Source: Dactylococcopsis salina PCC 8305 (GTDB taxonomy: Bacteria; Cyanobacteriota; Cyanobacteriia; Cyanobacteriales; Rubidibacteraceae). Taken from it: 64,000 nucleotides of DNA. The notes under the pieces were generated by a model. It was not told the origin of the DNA, made no database searches, and was given only the letters and a program-made list of their open reading frames with translations. Positions 37,312 to 46,244 of the stretch are shown in pieces. Location: NCBI RefSeq assembly GCF_000317615.1, contig NC_019780.1, positions 930,001 through 994,000 on the forward strand, written 5' to 3'. Both the position numbers and the translations under genes were made by a program. The first letter of the stretch is position 1; each line of letters begins with the position of its first letter.

Positions 37312-38327
37312 AAATTAGAGGAAGAAACGAGAGGAGAACCATCCGCAGCTTCGAGAGTAAACCCAGCATCTTCGATCATTTGCCAATCTTCCTTCGCCGC
37401 TTGTCCTGGGGTCGTCAAATAATCAGCAACAAAAATCGAGTTTGCGGGATACAAGCCTAAAGGCTGGAGAGAGCGTAAATGGACTTCTCTTCCCCCTGCA
37501 ATCCGAATTTCTCGTTCTGGAAGCAGAAAGCGGTATAAACACAGCACTCGTAAACAAAACGGTGGCGTTAAGGGAGAGGTTGGCTTTTCTCCAAAGAGAG
37601 TTCCCGAAATCGGAATCAGGAAGTTGACAGGAATACTTGTGATTTCTAGCTTCCTAAGAGAGAGCGCCAGATCAATAACATCATCTAAAGATTCTCCCAT
37701 GCCAATAATCCCCCCAGAACAGGTGGTCATTCCTGCTTTTTGCACCTGATTGACAGTTTCGACTCGATCGAGGAACGTATGAGTCGAACAAATCTCAGGA
37801 TGATAATTCTCGGAAGTATTCAAATTATGATTCACACGGTCAACTCCTGCGGCTGCTAACCGTTGCGCTTGAGTTTCATTGAGTAGCCCCACACAAGCGC
37901 AAATTTTCAGGTTATATTGACGTTTAACCGCCTCTACCGCCTCACAAACCTGATTGAGGAGAGATGCGGTGGGAGTGCGTCCAGAAGTGACTAAACAGAA
38001 CGTTCCCGCTTTCAATTCTGAGGCTTGAGCCGCCGCATCAAGAATTTTTTCCTTTGCTAAAAAAGGATACTTTTCAATTTCTGCGGTGGAAATTTTGGAT
38101 TGAGAACAATAATGACAATCTTCGGGACACAAACCACTTTGAGCATTGACTAAAAAATGGAGACGAACTCGATTTTCCCAATAGTGATAGCGCACCTGAT
38201 ACGCTGCGTTTAATTGTGATAGTAACTCCTCATTGGGAGCAGTTAAAACCGCCTTTGCTTCTTCTCTGGTGAGACATTCTCCAGCGAGAGATTTTGTCGC
38301 TAGAGCATTCCAATTAATTGTGGTCAT
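37296..38327 (-). CDS. bioB: Biotin synthase
   Basis: The 343-residue radical-SAM enzyme inserts sulfur into dethiobiotin. The SAM cluster cysteines are C67, C71 and C74 in [38 protein letters not shown] and [14 protein letters not shown] follow in the usual order, with the second-cluster residues present. The last codons, encoding NLGLAE and the stop, lie in the right end of the inserted element, so its natural C-terminus has been replaced. Convergent with the rodZ-like gene. Confidence 0.95.
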   Translation of the reverse strand: MTTINWNALATKSLAGECLTREEAKAVLTAPNEELLSQLNAAYQVRYHYWENRVRLHFLVNAQSGLCPEDCHYCSQSKISTAEIEKYPFLAKEKILDAAAQASELKAGTFCLVTSGRTPTASLLNQVCEAVEAVKRQYNLKICACVGLLNETQAQRLAAAGVDRVNHNLNTSENYHPEICSTHTFLDRVETVNQVQKAGMTTCSGGIIGMGESLDDVIDLALSLRKLEITSIPVNFLIPISGTLFGEKPTSPLTPPFCLRVLCLYRFLLPEREIRIAGGREVHLRSLQPLGLYPANSIFVADYLTTPGQAAKEDWQMIEDAGFTLEAADGSPLVSSSNLGLAE

Positions 38328-38373
38328 GCGTTATTCATTATGCGTTATGCGTTTGCTTCTGGGAATCAGTGTT

Positions 38374-38763
38374 TTATGATCCCATTTGAGCTAAATTCCA
38401 ATCTGGACGTAAATCTTGAGCATTGCGTAGATAGGGATGAACAATTTCCCAGTGAGGGTTAGCCGTGTTCACATGAATTAAAAAACGAATACAACGAGCT
38501 AAACTTCCTTCTACGTGCATTTGTTGTACATCCAGCAGAGCCACATTATCCCAATTTGGTCGTTCTCGTGCAATACTTGCAGGGAAAGTCGCATCTAAAT
38601 CGCGGGTTGTGGTGAAGACAGCGCTAATAATATCATTTGGGTCGAGATGATTTCGGGTTTCTAGTTCATCGAGAAGTTCCATAACTGCTTCTCGCATTGC
38701 TTCCACCGTATTTGCTGAAGCTGTTGTCGCCCCACGAATTGCTCGTACTTTCCACTCCACCAC
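38374..38763 (-). CDS. aroH: Monofunctional chorismate mutase (AroH type)
   Basis: The 129-residue protein has the AroH pattern: WKVRAIRGATTASANTVEAM at the start, FTTTRDLDATFPASIAR and MHVEGSLARCIRFLIHVNT. It converts chorismate to prephenate on the way to phenylalanine and tyrosine. It sits between bioB and sppA on the same strand, 34 bases after sppA, so these may form a loose operon. Confidence 0.93.
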   Translation of the reverse strand: MVEWKVRAIRGATTASANTVEAMREAVMELLDELETRNHLDPNDIISAVFTTTRDLDATFPASIARERPNWDNVALLDVQQMHVEGSLARCIRFLIHVNTANPHWEIVHPYLRNAQDLRPDWNLAQMGS

Positions 38764-38797
38764 GAAGTTTCCTCCCTTTACTCTGTTTTAGTCATTT

Positions 38798-39625
38798 TTA
38801 AGGTCGATAGAGCCATAATGGCTGACCATTGGTTTCTAGTTCAAATTTTAGCCAATCTCTTGTGGTTTTCAGGGTAAGATTTGTATCAACTTCACTGCGA
38901 CCTGGTAAAAATCGCTGTAGAGGAGACTTTTTCTCCCCAATGTTGACGCATTCTGTATAATCGGGGTTGAGATCAGCGAGTTCCGCTACCCAGCGCCGCG
39001 CTTCTTCTTCTGTTCCCAGACGATCGACAATTCCTAAATTTTGAGCCTGTTCTCCCGTGAAAATTCGCCCATCTGCAAAACTTTGTACGGTTTCTCGGGT
39101 TAAATTACGAGCTTCTGCGATCGTTTGCACAAACTGATGATAACTGGTGTCAATCAATGCTTGTAAGATTTGCTTTTCTTCGTCGGTGAGTTCTCGATCG
39201 AAGGAAAGAATGTCTTTATAGGGACCCGATTTAATCACCTTGAAAGAGACTCCTATTTTGTCGAGAAGGCGTTCTAAATTGTTCCCTCGTAGAATTACGC
39301 CAATGCTACCCGTAATCGTGCCAGGGTTGGCGACAATTTTTTCCGCACCCATCCCCACATAAACGCCTCCAGAGGCGGAAATATTGCCGAAACTAGCGAC
39401 AATTTTTACTTTTTGCTGTAACGCCCTCAAAGCGCTATAAATCTCTTGAGAGTCGCCGACAGTTCCGCCAGGGGAATCAATGCGAAGTAACAGCGCTTTC
39501 CATTTCTGTTTCTCCACTGTTTTCAGTGCTTTTAGCACTCTTTCTCGTGTTTCCGACGCGATCGCGCCTGTGATTTCAATGCGAGCAATTTTTTTGCCTC
39601 GTCTTTTTCCAATCAACCAAACCAT
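38798..39625 (-). CDS. sppA: Signal peptide peptidase SppA (short form)
   Basis: The 275-residue protein is of the single-domain SppA type. RIDSPGGTVGDSQEIYSALR and the nucleophile segment ASFGNISASGGVYVGMGAEK (Ser in SASGG) are clear, and the catalytic lysine is in IKSGPYKDILS. It degrades signal peptides left in the membrane; in Synechocystis an SppA has been linked to phycobilisome changes in stress. A hydrophobic N-terminal anchor is not obvious. Confidence 0.92.
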   Translation of the reverse strand: MVWLIGKRRGKKIARIEITGAIASETRERVLKALKTVEKQKWKALLLRIDSPGGTVGDSQEIYSALRALQQKVKIVASFGNISASGGVYVGMGAEKIVANPGTITGSIGVILRGNNLERLLDKIGVSFKVIKSGPYKDILSFDRELTDEEKQILQALIDTSYHQFVQTIAEARNLTRETVQSFADGRIFTGEQAQNLGIVDRLGTEEEARRWVAELADLNPDYTECVNIGEKKSPLQRFLPGRSEVDTNLTLKTTRDWLKFELETNGQPLWLYRP

Positions 39626-39798
39626 AGATTATCAGCGACTATTTGAATCTATTATTCTAACCCAATAGTGACTGTTTGATGGCGATCCCACTTCCCACCG
39701 TTAGAATATAGCATTTTGTAACAATTTATATCGCATCTTGCTTGAAATATTGCAAAGTGGTGAAAAGATATTTCTTAGTTGAGAGGAGCTTATAACTC

Positions 39799-39894
39799 AT
39801 GTCATTATCAGATACACAAGTGTTGATTGCTTTAGCAGTTGCTTTAGTGCCAGGTGTTCTCGCCTTTCGTTTAGCAACTGAACTTTACAAATAA
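39799..39894 (+). CDS. psaM: Photosystem I subunit XII, PsaM
   Basis: The 31-residue one-helix protein begins MSLSDTQVLIALAVALVPG and ends RLATELYK, the PsaM pattern. PsaM lies at the trimer-facing side of photosystem I. A good ribosome-binding sequence (GAGAGGAG) stands about 11 bases upstream and a terminator follows. Too short for routine frame calling. Confidence 0.95.
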   Translation: MSLSDTQVLIALAVALVPGVLAFRLATELYK

Positions 39895-39934
39895 AAATCG
39901 GCGTGCGTCAAGTTTGACAATCTCGATAATTCCG

Positions 39935-39964
39935 TCCACAGTTGATGCTGTGGGCGTTTTTTTT
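39935..39964 (+). terminator. Rho-independent terminator of psaM
   Basis: CCACAG TTGATG... CTGTGG forms a strong stem followed by GCG and eight T residues, 40 bases after the psaM stop. Confidence 0.88.
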
Positions 39965-40326
39965 GCTCGATCGAAGATCATGGAGGAATGGTTTTGCCCC
40001 CCAACCCCCCAAGTTTGGCGTTTTTTTGCTCGATCGAAGATCATGGAGGAATGGTTTTGCCCCCCAACCCCCCAAGTTTGGGGGGCTTCCATGAGTAAAC
40101 TTTTTACGAATAATTATAGAACTGCTATATAGCAATCTGGTTTCTTATGTGAGAAACCGATTAACTAAGTTCCCCCAGAATTGGGGGTTAGGGGGCAAAA
40201 TTTTCTCGTCACTCATCTTAACTAAGTTCCCCCAGAATTGGGGGTTAGGGGGCAAAATTTTCTCGTCACTCATCTTAACTAAGTTCCCCCAGAATTGGGG
40301 GCTAGGGGGCGAAATTTTCTCGTCAC
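39957..40326. repeat. Two sets of C-rich hairpin repeats
   Basis: First, two copies of a 61-base unit with GCTCGATCGAAGATCATGG and CCCCCCAACCCCCCAAGTTT. Second, three copies of a 57-base unit with CCCCCAGAATTGGGGGTTAG and TTCTCGTCACTCATCTTAAC. The first set begins inside the psaM terminator T-run. No gene is seen between 39895 and 40386. Confidence 0.9.
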
Positions 40327-40386
40327 TCATCTAGGATTGCTATAGCATAGTTATCAAAAGTTAAGTTTAATTTCTCTTCTGGTAAA

Positions 40387-40749
40387 ATGCCCACAAATCA
40401 AGCCACTCCTGTACGTCAAAAAAAAGCCTCTTCTCGACGCAAGAAATCCACCCGCCGCACTTTTCCTCGTTATACTGCATTAACGCTCGAAATTAGTGCC
40501 AAAATCCTCGTCAATCTCGTTCTGCTAACGGTTGTAATGACCGCACTTAATAAGTTAATTCCTACCTACAGAATCCAAGTGTCTCGCTTAGAAGAAGTGA
40601 AACAGGAAGTGGATAAAACTAAAACTCGTGTTGATGAACTCAACAATGAATTTACTCGCAACTTTGATCCCTATCAAAGCGAGATTATCATGCAGGAACA
40701 AACCAATCAAATCAAACCCAATCAGCGTCGCGTGATTTGGTTAGAATGA
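40387..40749 (+). CDS. Conserved cyanobacterial membrane-anchored coiled-coil protein
   Basis: In this 120-residue protein a basic N-terminus (RQKKASSRRKKSTRR) is followed by one membrane helix (about 39-57, ILVNLVLLTVVMTALNKLI), a short coiled coil (VSRLEEVKQEVDKTKTRVDE) and a polar end NFDPYQSEIIMQEQTNQI. The layout resembles FtsB/FtsL-type small bitopic proteins, but I cannot assign it. It ends three bases before polA, so the two are probably co-transcribed. Confidence 0.7.
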   Translation: MPTNQATPVRQKKASSRRKKSTRRTFPRYTALTLEISAKILVNLVLLTVVMTALNKLIPTYRIQVSRLEEVKQEVDKTKTRVDELNNEFTRNFDPYQSEIIMQEQTNQIKPNQRRVIWLE

Positions 40750-40752
40750 ACA

Positions 40753-43677
40753 ATGACCTGTGAAGCATCAGTAGTGACCGTGACTAACCAACAACAAAAC
40801 AACAACCAATTATCAATTCTCAACGATTCCCCCGTCTTACTGTTAGTTGATGGTCACTCCCTCGCCTTTCGTGCTTATTATGCCTTTGCGAAAGGGAGAG
40901 ACGGGGGATTAAAAACGTCTGATGGTACACCGACCAGCATTTGTTTTGGTTTTCTTAAATCCCTGCTACTGGTGTTAGAAGCGGAAAAACCCCAAGCCTG
41001 CGCGATCGCCTTTGATTTAGGTTTACCCACCTTTCGCCACGAAGCTGATGAAACCTACAAAGCCGATCGAGCGGAAACCCCTGATGACTTCATTCCAGAT
41101 TTAGCGAACCTGCAAGAAATCCTTGCCGCGCTTAACTTACAGGTCATCACTGCTGCTGGTTACGAAGCGGATGACGTTCTCGGAACACTCGCTAGACAGG
41201 GGAAAGCGCAAGGATACCTTACCAAAATTATAACTGGAGACAGAGATTTATTTCAACTGATTAATGAAACCGACAAAATCAGTGTTCTTTATCTGGATAA
41301 ATCAGTTTTAAAAGGGTCAAAAACCATAGAAGAATATCACAGTCAAGACGTAGAAGCCACTCTGGGAATTGCGCCAAAACAAGTCATTGATTATAAAGCA
41401 TTATGTGGGGATAAATCAGATAATATTCCAGGGGTTCATGGAATTGGCGAGAAAACCGCCGTTAAACTTTTAAAGGAGTATGAAACCCTAGATAACATTT
41501 ATCAAAACATTGATACAATTAAAGGCGCAATCCAAACGAAATTAAAAAACGGAAAGGAAAACGCCGAACATTCTCGTTATCTCGCTACGATTAAAGACGA
41601 TGTTCCTTTACCCATTACCATTAATGATTTGAAGTTAAAGGGAATCAATGTCGCTAAATTAAAACCCCTTCTCAGTCAATTAGAGTTAAATAAATTCTCC
41701 CAACAAATCGACTACTTTAAGGAACAACTGGGAGGAGAGATCATCCCAGACAAAAAAGATGAGAGTCTTTGGTTTTTTAGTCTGGAAGATACCCAACAGC
41801 AACCGAATAAAAATCTGACAACTGTTGAACCACAAATTATTGATACCAGCGAGAAACTTGATCAGTTAGTTGAGACCTTAAAACAACATCAAGACGCTTC
41901 TTTTCCCGTGAGTTGGGATACAGAAACGACAGGATTAAAACCCCGTAATGCGGACTTAGTGGGAATTGGTTGCTGTTGGGGAAATGATGTAAAAGAAACG
42001 GCTTATATTCCTGTCAAACATACTCAAGAAACCTCTTTAGATCAAGATAAAATTATCGCGGCGTTATCTCCCATTTTAGAAAGTGACGACTATCCGAAAA
42101 CGCTACAAAATGCAAAATTCGATCGACTGATGTTCCGTCATTTCGGAATTAACTTAAAGGGAGTCGTGTTTGATACCATGTTAGCCAGTTATGTTTTACA
42201 TCCCGAACGCACTCATAACTTAAGCGACTTAACGACGCGATATTTACCAGATTTATCAACTCAAAGTTATCAAGATTTAGACATCACCAAAGGAAAAACC
42301 ATTGCTGATTTAGACATTCAAACCGTTGCGGAATATTGTGGGATGGATGCGTATGTTACCTACAGATTGAGTCAGTTATTAGCAGCAGAATTAAAAGCCA
42401 TTCCGAAGTTAGATCAGTTATTCCGAGAGATTGAAATTCCCCTTGAACCTGTTTTAGCAGAAATGGAATACTGGGGAATCAAAATTGATACGGAATACTT
42501 AAATCATTTATCCCAAGAAATTGGAAGCAAGTTAGAAGCAATAGAAACTAAAGCCTATGAGTTAGCAGGAGAAGCATTTAATCTTAATTCTCCGAAACAG
42601 TTAAGTAAAATTCTATTTGAAAAACTCGACCTCAATAAAAAGAAATCTCGGAAAACGAAAACGGGTTACTCCACAAATCACGCAATTCTAGAAAAGTTAC
42701 AAGGCGATCATCCGATTATTGATTTCATCCTTGAACATCGTACTTTGTCGAAACTAAAATCCACCTATGTTGATGCGCTTCCCGACTTGGTTAATAATAA
42801 AACGCAACGCATTTATACAGATTTTAATCAAGCGGTTACGACGACAGGAAGACTGTCTTCTTCTAATCCCAACTTACAAAATATTCCCATCCGTACTGAT
42901 TTTTCTCGTCAAATTCGACGCGCTTTTCTCCCCGAAGAGGATTGGTTATTAGTTTCTGCTGATTATTCCCAAATTGAACTGAGAATCCTCACGCATTTTA
43001 GTCAAGAACCGATTTTATTAGATGCGTATCAAACAGGGAAAGATGTTCATCGGGTTACTGCTAAATTACTGTTTGAAAAAGAGGAAGTGACAACCGAACA
43101 AAGACGGTTAGGAAAAACGATTAATTTTGGTGTTATTTATGGGATGGGATCGCAAAGATTCGCCAGAGAAGTTGCGATGACTAATCAAGAAGGAGACGCA
43201 TTTATTAAAAAATATCGATCGCGCTATCCGCTGGTTTTTGAGTATTTAGAAACCCAGAAAAAGAACGCCATTACTAAAGGATATGTGGAAACGTTACTCG
43301 GACGCAGACGTTATTTCTATTTTACAGGTTCTGCGCTCGATCGATTCAAAGGAAGCGATCCGAACACAGTTGATTTAGCATCAATTAAACTGGGAAAAGA
43401 TGAAAGCGAAACCCTCCGCGCGGCGGCTAACGCACCGATTCAGGGTTCAAGTGCGGATATTATTAAAATCGCAATGGTCAAATTGAATGAACTGTTAGCC
43501 CCCTATAAAAGCCGTCTTTTGCTACAAGTCCATGATGAATTAGTGTTTGAAATTCCCCCTCAAGAATGGGAAGAATTACGTCCCAAAATCAAAGAAACCA
43601 TGGAGAATGCTGTTGCTTTAAGTGTTCCTTTAGAGGTAGAAATTAAGGTGGGGAAAAATTGGATGGAAGCGAAATAG
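40753..43677 (+). CDS. polA: DNA polymerase I
   Basis: A 974-residue polymerase. The 5'-3' exonuclease domain (about 28-320) starts LLLVDGHSLAFRAYYAFAKG. The 3'-5' exonuclease domain has SWDTETTGLKPR, so proofreading residues are kept. Polymerase motif A is SADYSQIELRILTHFS, motif B RRLGKTINFGVIYGMGS and motif C LLLQVHDELVFE. It fills gaps after repair and removes RNA primers. It is probably the second gene of an operon with the small coiled-coil protein. Confidence 0.97.
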   Translation: MTCEASVVTVTNQQQNNNQLSILNDSPVLLLVDGHSLAFRAYYAFAKGRDGGLKTSDGTPTSICFGFLKSLLLVLEAEKPQACAIAFDLGLPTFRHEADETYKADRAETPDDFIPDLANLQEILAALNLQVITAAGYEADDVLGTLARQGKAQGYLTKIITGDRDLFQLINETDKISVLYLDKSVLKGSKTIEEYHSQDVEATLGIAPKQVIDYKALCGDKSDNIPGVHGIGEKTAVKLLKEYETLDNIYQNIDTIKGAIQTKLKNGKENAEHSRYLATIKDDVPLPITINDLKLKGINVAKLKPLLSQLELNKFSQQIDYFKEQLGGEIIPDKKDESLWFFSLEDTQQQPNKNLTTVEPQIIDTSEKLDQLVETLKQHQDASFPVSWDTETTGLKPRNADLVGIGCCWGNDVKETAYIPVKHTQETSLDQDKIIAALSPILESDDYPKTLQNAKFDRLMFRHFGINLKGVVFDTMLASYVLHPERTHNLSDLTTRYLPDLSTQSYQDLDITKGKTIADLDIQTVAEYCGMDAYVTYRLSQLLAAELKAIPKLDQLFREIEIPLEPVLAEMEYWGIKIDTEYLNHLSQEIGSKLEAIETKAYELAGEAFNLNSPKQLSKILFEKLDLNKKKSRKTKTGYSTNHAILEKLQGDHPIIDFILEHRTLSKLKSTYVDALPDLVNNKTQRIYTDFNQAVTTTGRLSSSNPNLQNIPIRTDFSRQIRRAFLPEEDWLLVSADYSQIELRILTHFSQEPILLDAYQTGKDVHRVTAKLLFEKEEVTTEQRRLGKTINFGVIYGMGSQRFAREVAMTNQEGDAFIKKYRSRYPLVFEYLETQKKNAITKGYVETLLGRRRYFYFTGSALDRFKGSDPNTVDLASIKLGKDESETLRAAANAPIQGSSADIIKIAMVKLNELLAPYKSRLLLQVHDELVFEIPPQEWEELRPKIKETMENAVALSVPLEVEIKVGKNWMEAK

Positions 43678-43699
43678 TTCGATCGATTCTTGGGTACGG

Positions 43700-43792
43700 C
43701 TAGGTTGTTGGGTTACGTTATCTCTTCACCCAACCTACGGCTACGGCTAGGTTGTTGGGTTACGTTACCTCTTCACCCAACCTACGGCTTTG
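43700..43792. repeat. Two GTTGGGT/ACCCAACC palindromes
   Basis: TACGGCTAGGTTGTTGGGTT and TCTTCACCCAACCTACGGCT are repeated twice with a period of about 50 bases between polA and tRNA-Val. Confidence 0.88.
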
Positions 43793-43810
43793 ATTTTGTT
43801 AAGTGTCAAA

Positions 43811-43882
<72 letters not shown>

Positions 43883-43922
43883 AGACTTTTACAAAGATAA
43901 CACAGGGATTTGAAAAAGGCAA

Positions 43923-43948
43923 CCCCCCTCAACTGAAGATCAGGGGGG
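43923..43948 (-). terminator. Hairpin downstream of the peroxiredoxin gene
   Basis: CCCCCCT...AGGGGGG pair over a 12-base loop just after the stop at 43958. There is no immediate T-run, so termination is likely but not certain. Confidence 0.45.
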
Positions 43949-43957
43949 AAGTGAAAA

Positions 43958-44560
43958 TTAAACAGAAGCGAAGTAAACTTTGGATTTCACGGGATCAGGA
44001 TTCATCGTTTTCTCTCCAGGTTTCCAGCCTTCTGGACAAACTTCGTCAGGGTTAGCTTGAACGTGCTGTATGGCTTGGAGGGTGCGTAAAACTTCATCGA
44101 CGTTACGTCCGAAAGCAAGGTTATTAATAGTGGCGTGTTGAATCACTCCCTCTTTGTCGATGATGAATAATCCTCTGAGGGCGACACCACCATCAGGATC
44201 AAGGACATTATATGCGGTGCTGATTTCTTTTTTGATGTCGGAGACGAGAGGAATGTTTAAGTCTCCAACACCGCCGTTTTTACGTTCAGTTTGAATCCAT
44301 GCGAGGTGAGAAAATTCGCTATCCACAGAAACGCCTAAAATTTGGGTGTTAATATCTTTAAATTCTTGGGCGCGATCGCTGAAAGAAGTGATTTCGGTGG
44401 GGCAAACGAAGGTAAAGTCAAGAGGATAGAAGAATAAAACGACATACTGTCCGCGAAAATCAGACAGCTTCAAGGTCTTAAATTCTTGGTCTTCTACTGC
44501 GGTAGCGGTGAAGTCTGGGGCTTGTTGTCCAACTCTGAGGCATCCTTCTGTCATGGTCAA
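43958..44560 (-). CDS. 2-Cys peroxiredoxin
   Basis: The 200-residue protein has the peroxidatic Cys53 in [10 protein letters not shown], the conserved Thr in the same loop and the resolving Cys175 in DEVCPEGW, plus [16 protein letters not shown] typical 2-Cys peroxiredoxin reduces peroxides with electrons from thioredoxin, and in cyanobacteria protects photosynthesis. The C-terminal tail after C175 is of the chloroplast type. The start [11 protein letters not shown] is uncertain by two residues. Confidence 0.95.
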   Translation of the reverse strand: MTMTEGCLRVGQQAPDFTATAVEDQEFKTLKLSDFRGQYVVLFFYPLDFTFVCPTEITSFSDRAQEFKDINTQILGVSVDSEFSHLAWIQTERKNGGVGDLNIPLVSDIKKEISTAYNVLDPDGGVALRGLFIIDKEGVIQHATINNLAFGRNVDEVLRTLQAIQHVQANPDEVCPEGWKPGEKTMNPDPVKSKVYFASV

Positions 44561-44635
44561 TACTCCTAAATCCTAAGTTTTACGAACTGTTACAACTATA
44601 TCATACTCATAACGAGTTTGAGTAGTACCGTAAAT

Positions 44636-44866
44636 GTAGGTTGGGTGGAGGAAACGAAACCCAACATCAATTAGTCATTGGTCATTGGTCATTGGTCATT
44701 GGTCATTGGTCATTGGTCATTGGTTATTTGTTCACGGGTTACTGGTCACTGGTCACTGGTCACTGGTCACTGATCACTGATCACTGGTCACTGGTCACTG
44801 ATTACTGGTCACTGATCACTGATCACTGGTCACTGATTACTGGTCACTGATCACTGATTACTGATC
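44636..44866. repeat. GTTGGGT palindrome and heptamer arrays (TGGTCAT, TGGTCAC/TGATCAC)
   Basis: A palindrome (44636-44662) is followed by six units of GGTCATT, then about 20 units of ACTGGTC/ACTGATC, all 7 bases long. The array runs into the ABC permease gene and supplies its final codons. It occupies the divergent gap between the peroxiredoxin and permease genes' non-coding sides. Confidence 0.92.
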
Positions 44867-45730
44867 ATTGGGATTAAACACCTCGCTGAGTCCTTCTCCG
44901 AGTAGGGATAATCCTGATACCATCAGCGTCATTGCTAACCCTGGGAAAAATGCTGTCCACCAAATACCAGTGGGAAGTGCGTCTAAAGCTAAACGAAGGG
45001 CATAGCCCCATTCAGGGACAGTTTCAGGTAATCCTAAACCGAGGAAGCCTAATCCGCCTAAAATCAAGATGGCATCGGCGGCGTTGAGCGTAAACAAGAC
45101 GGGTACACTTTGGATGACGTTGAAGAAAAGGTAGCGAGAGAGAACTCTGGTCGGGGTTGCTCCCATTGCTCTGGCGGCTTCAATAAAGAGTTCCGTTTTA
45201 ACGCTGGTGGTATGGTTGCGAACCACTCGATAGTATTGCGGAATGTAAGAAATACTGACGGCGATCGCGGCGTTAAATACACCTCTTCCTACAACAAAGG
45301 CGAGAGTGACTGATAATAATAATCCTGGCAAAGTGTAGATTGTATCCATTAAAAACAGTAAAGCTCGATCGATGCGTCCTCCCAAATAACCACTAATTAA
45401 ACCTAAAGGAACACCAATCACTAAACTAATAGAAGTGGCGACGACGACCACCTGTAAAGCTGCCCGACTGCCAAAAATTGTCCGAGAAAAAACATCATAA
45501 CCTTGACGAGTTGTGCCAAACCAATACTCTCCGTTTGGCGGTTGATGGATGGGATTACTTAAGGATTCGGTGGGACTTTGTAGCCAACCCCAAGTTTCCC
45601 AAGTAGGAGCAAAAATCGCGATCGTAATGAACCCGATCGTAATGATTAATCCTAATCCCAATAGCAAGTTTGAGATTGTCAGACGAACAGGAAATCTAAT
45701 TTTTTGATCAATACTATTTTTACTAACCAT
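44858..45730 (-). CDS. Peptide/nickel-type ABC transporter permease (DppC/OppC family)
   Basis: A 290-residue inner-membrane permease. After a first membrane helix comes WFGTTRQGYDVFSRTIFGSR, typical of DppC/OppC. The EAA loop is EAARAMGATPTRVLSRYLFF, and about six helices are seen. The substrate is unknown because no binding protein, partner permease or ATPase is adjacent. Its last residues NDQ and the stop fall in the heptamer array, so the C-terminus is defined by repeat sequence. Confidence 0.9.
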   Translation of the reverse strand: MVSKNSIDQKIRFPVRLTISNLLLGLGLIITIGFITIAIFAPTWETWGWLQSPTESLSNPIHQPPNGEYWFGTTRQGYDVFSRTIFGSRAALQVVVVATSISLVIGVPLGLISGYLGGRIDRALLFLMDTIYTLPGLLLSVTLAFVVGRGVFNAAIAVSISYIPQYYRVVRNHTTSVKTELFIEAARAMGATPTRVLSRYLFFNVIQSVPVLFTLNAADAILILGGLGFLGLGLPETVPEWGYALRLALDALPTGIWWTAFFPGLAMTLMVSGLSLLGEGLSEVFNPNDQ

Positions 45731-45761
45731 TCATTTAATATCAGTTTTAGGTAATTCTTTA

Positions 45762-45806
45762 TCATTGGTGTTGGGTTTCGCTTCGCTACACCCAACCTAC
45801 TTTTTA
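45762..45806. repeat. Single GTTGGGT/ACCCAACC palindrome
   Basis: TTGGTGTTGGGTTTCGCTTC and GCTACACCCAACCTACTTTT lie upstream of the permease gene. Confidence 0.88.
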
Positions 45807-45963
45807 TCATTGAATAAAACGACATCTTATTCAACGGAATCTTTTTTGTCTCTTTTGTCAAGCTCTGATTAGCTATCCTCATCATATTCTTAGCTTCTGA
45901 TTAGATTTCTCTATCAATGTAAGGACTTTACATATCTTAACGGAAGAAATTGCCCCGAAAATA

Positions 45964-45993
45964 TTGACGAGATTGCGCCATTTCGGATATGAT
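45964..45993 (+). promoter_or_regulatory. Candidate promoter far upstream of the methyltransferase gene
   Basis: TTGACG (45964-45969) and TATGAT (45988-45993) are 18 bases apart. A start near 46000 would give a leader of about 245 bases that includes the hairpin CAGGG-TAAAGA-CCCTG (46040-46055). It may drive the downstream gene or a short RNA. Otherwise 45807-46244 shows nothing I can support. Confidence 0.4.
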
Positions 45994-46244
45994 ACAGAAA
46001 ATGAAAATCCAGAGGGAGTTCTGTCTTTGCTTCAGTTTACAGGGTAAAGACCCTGATTGTAGCGTCTCGATCGAGCAAATTTTGTCAAGTTTTTTGAGGA
46101 CAACTCACATGGATTTTTATTGCAGAGTTATAAGATTAGTGAAGAGGGGTTGACACGCATTGAGAAGTTAAGCATTGGGTAAAGAACGCGATCGGACGTA
46201 AGATAATGTTACCCTCAACTCGTTAAAATTTTTCGTTAGTACAA

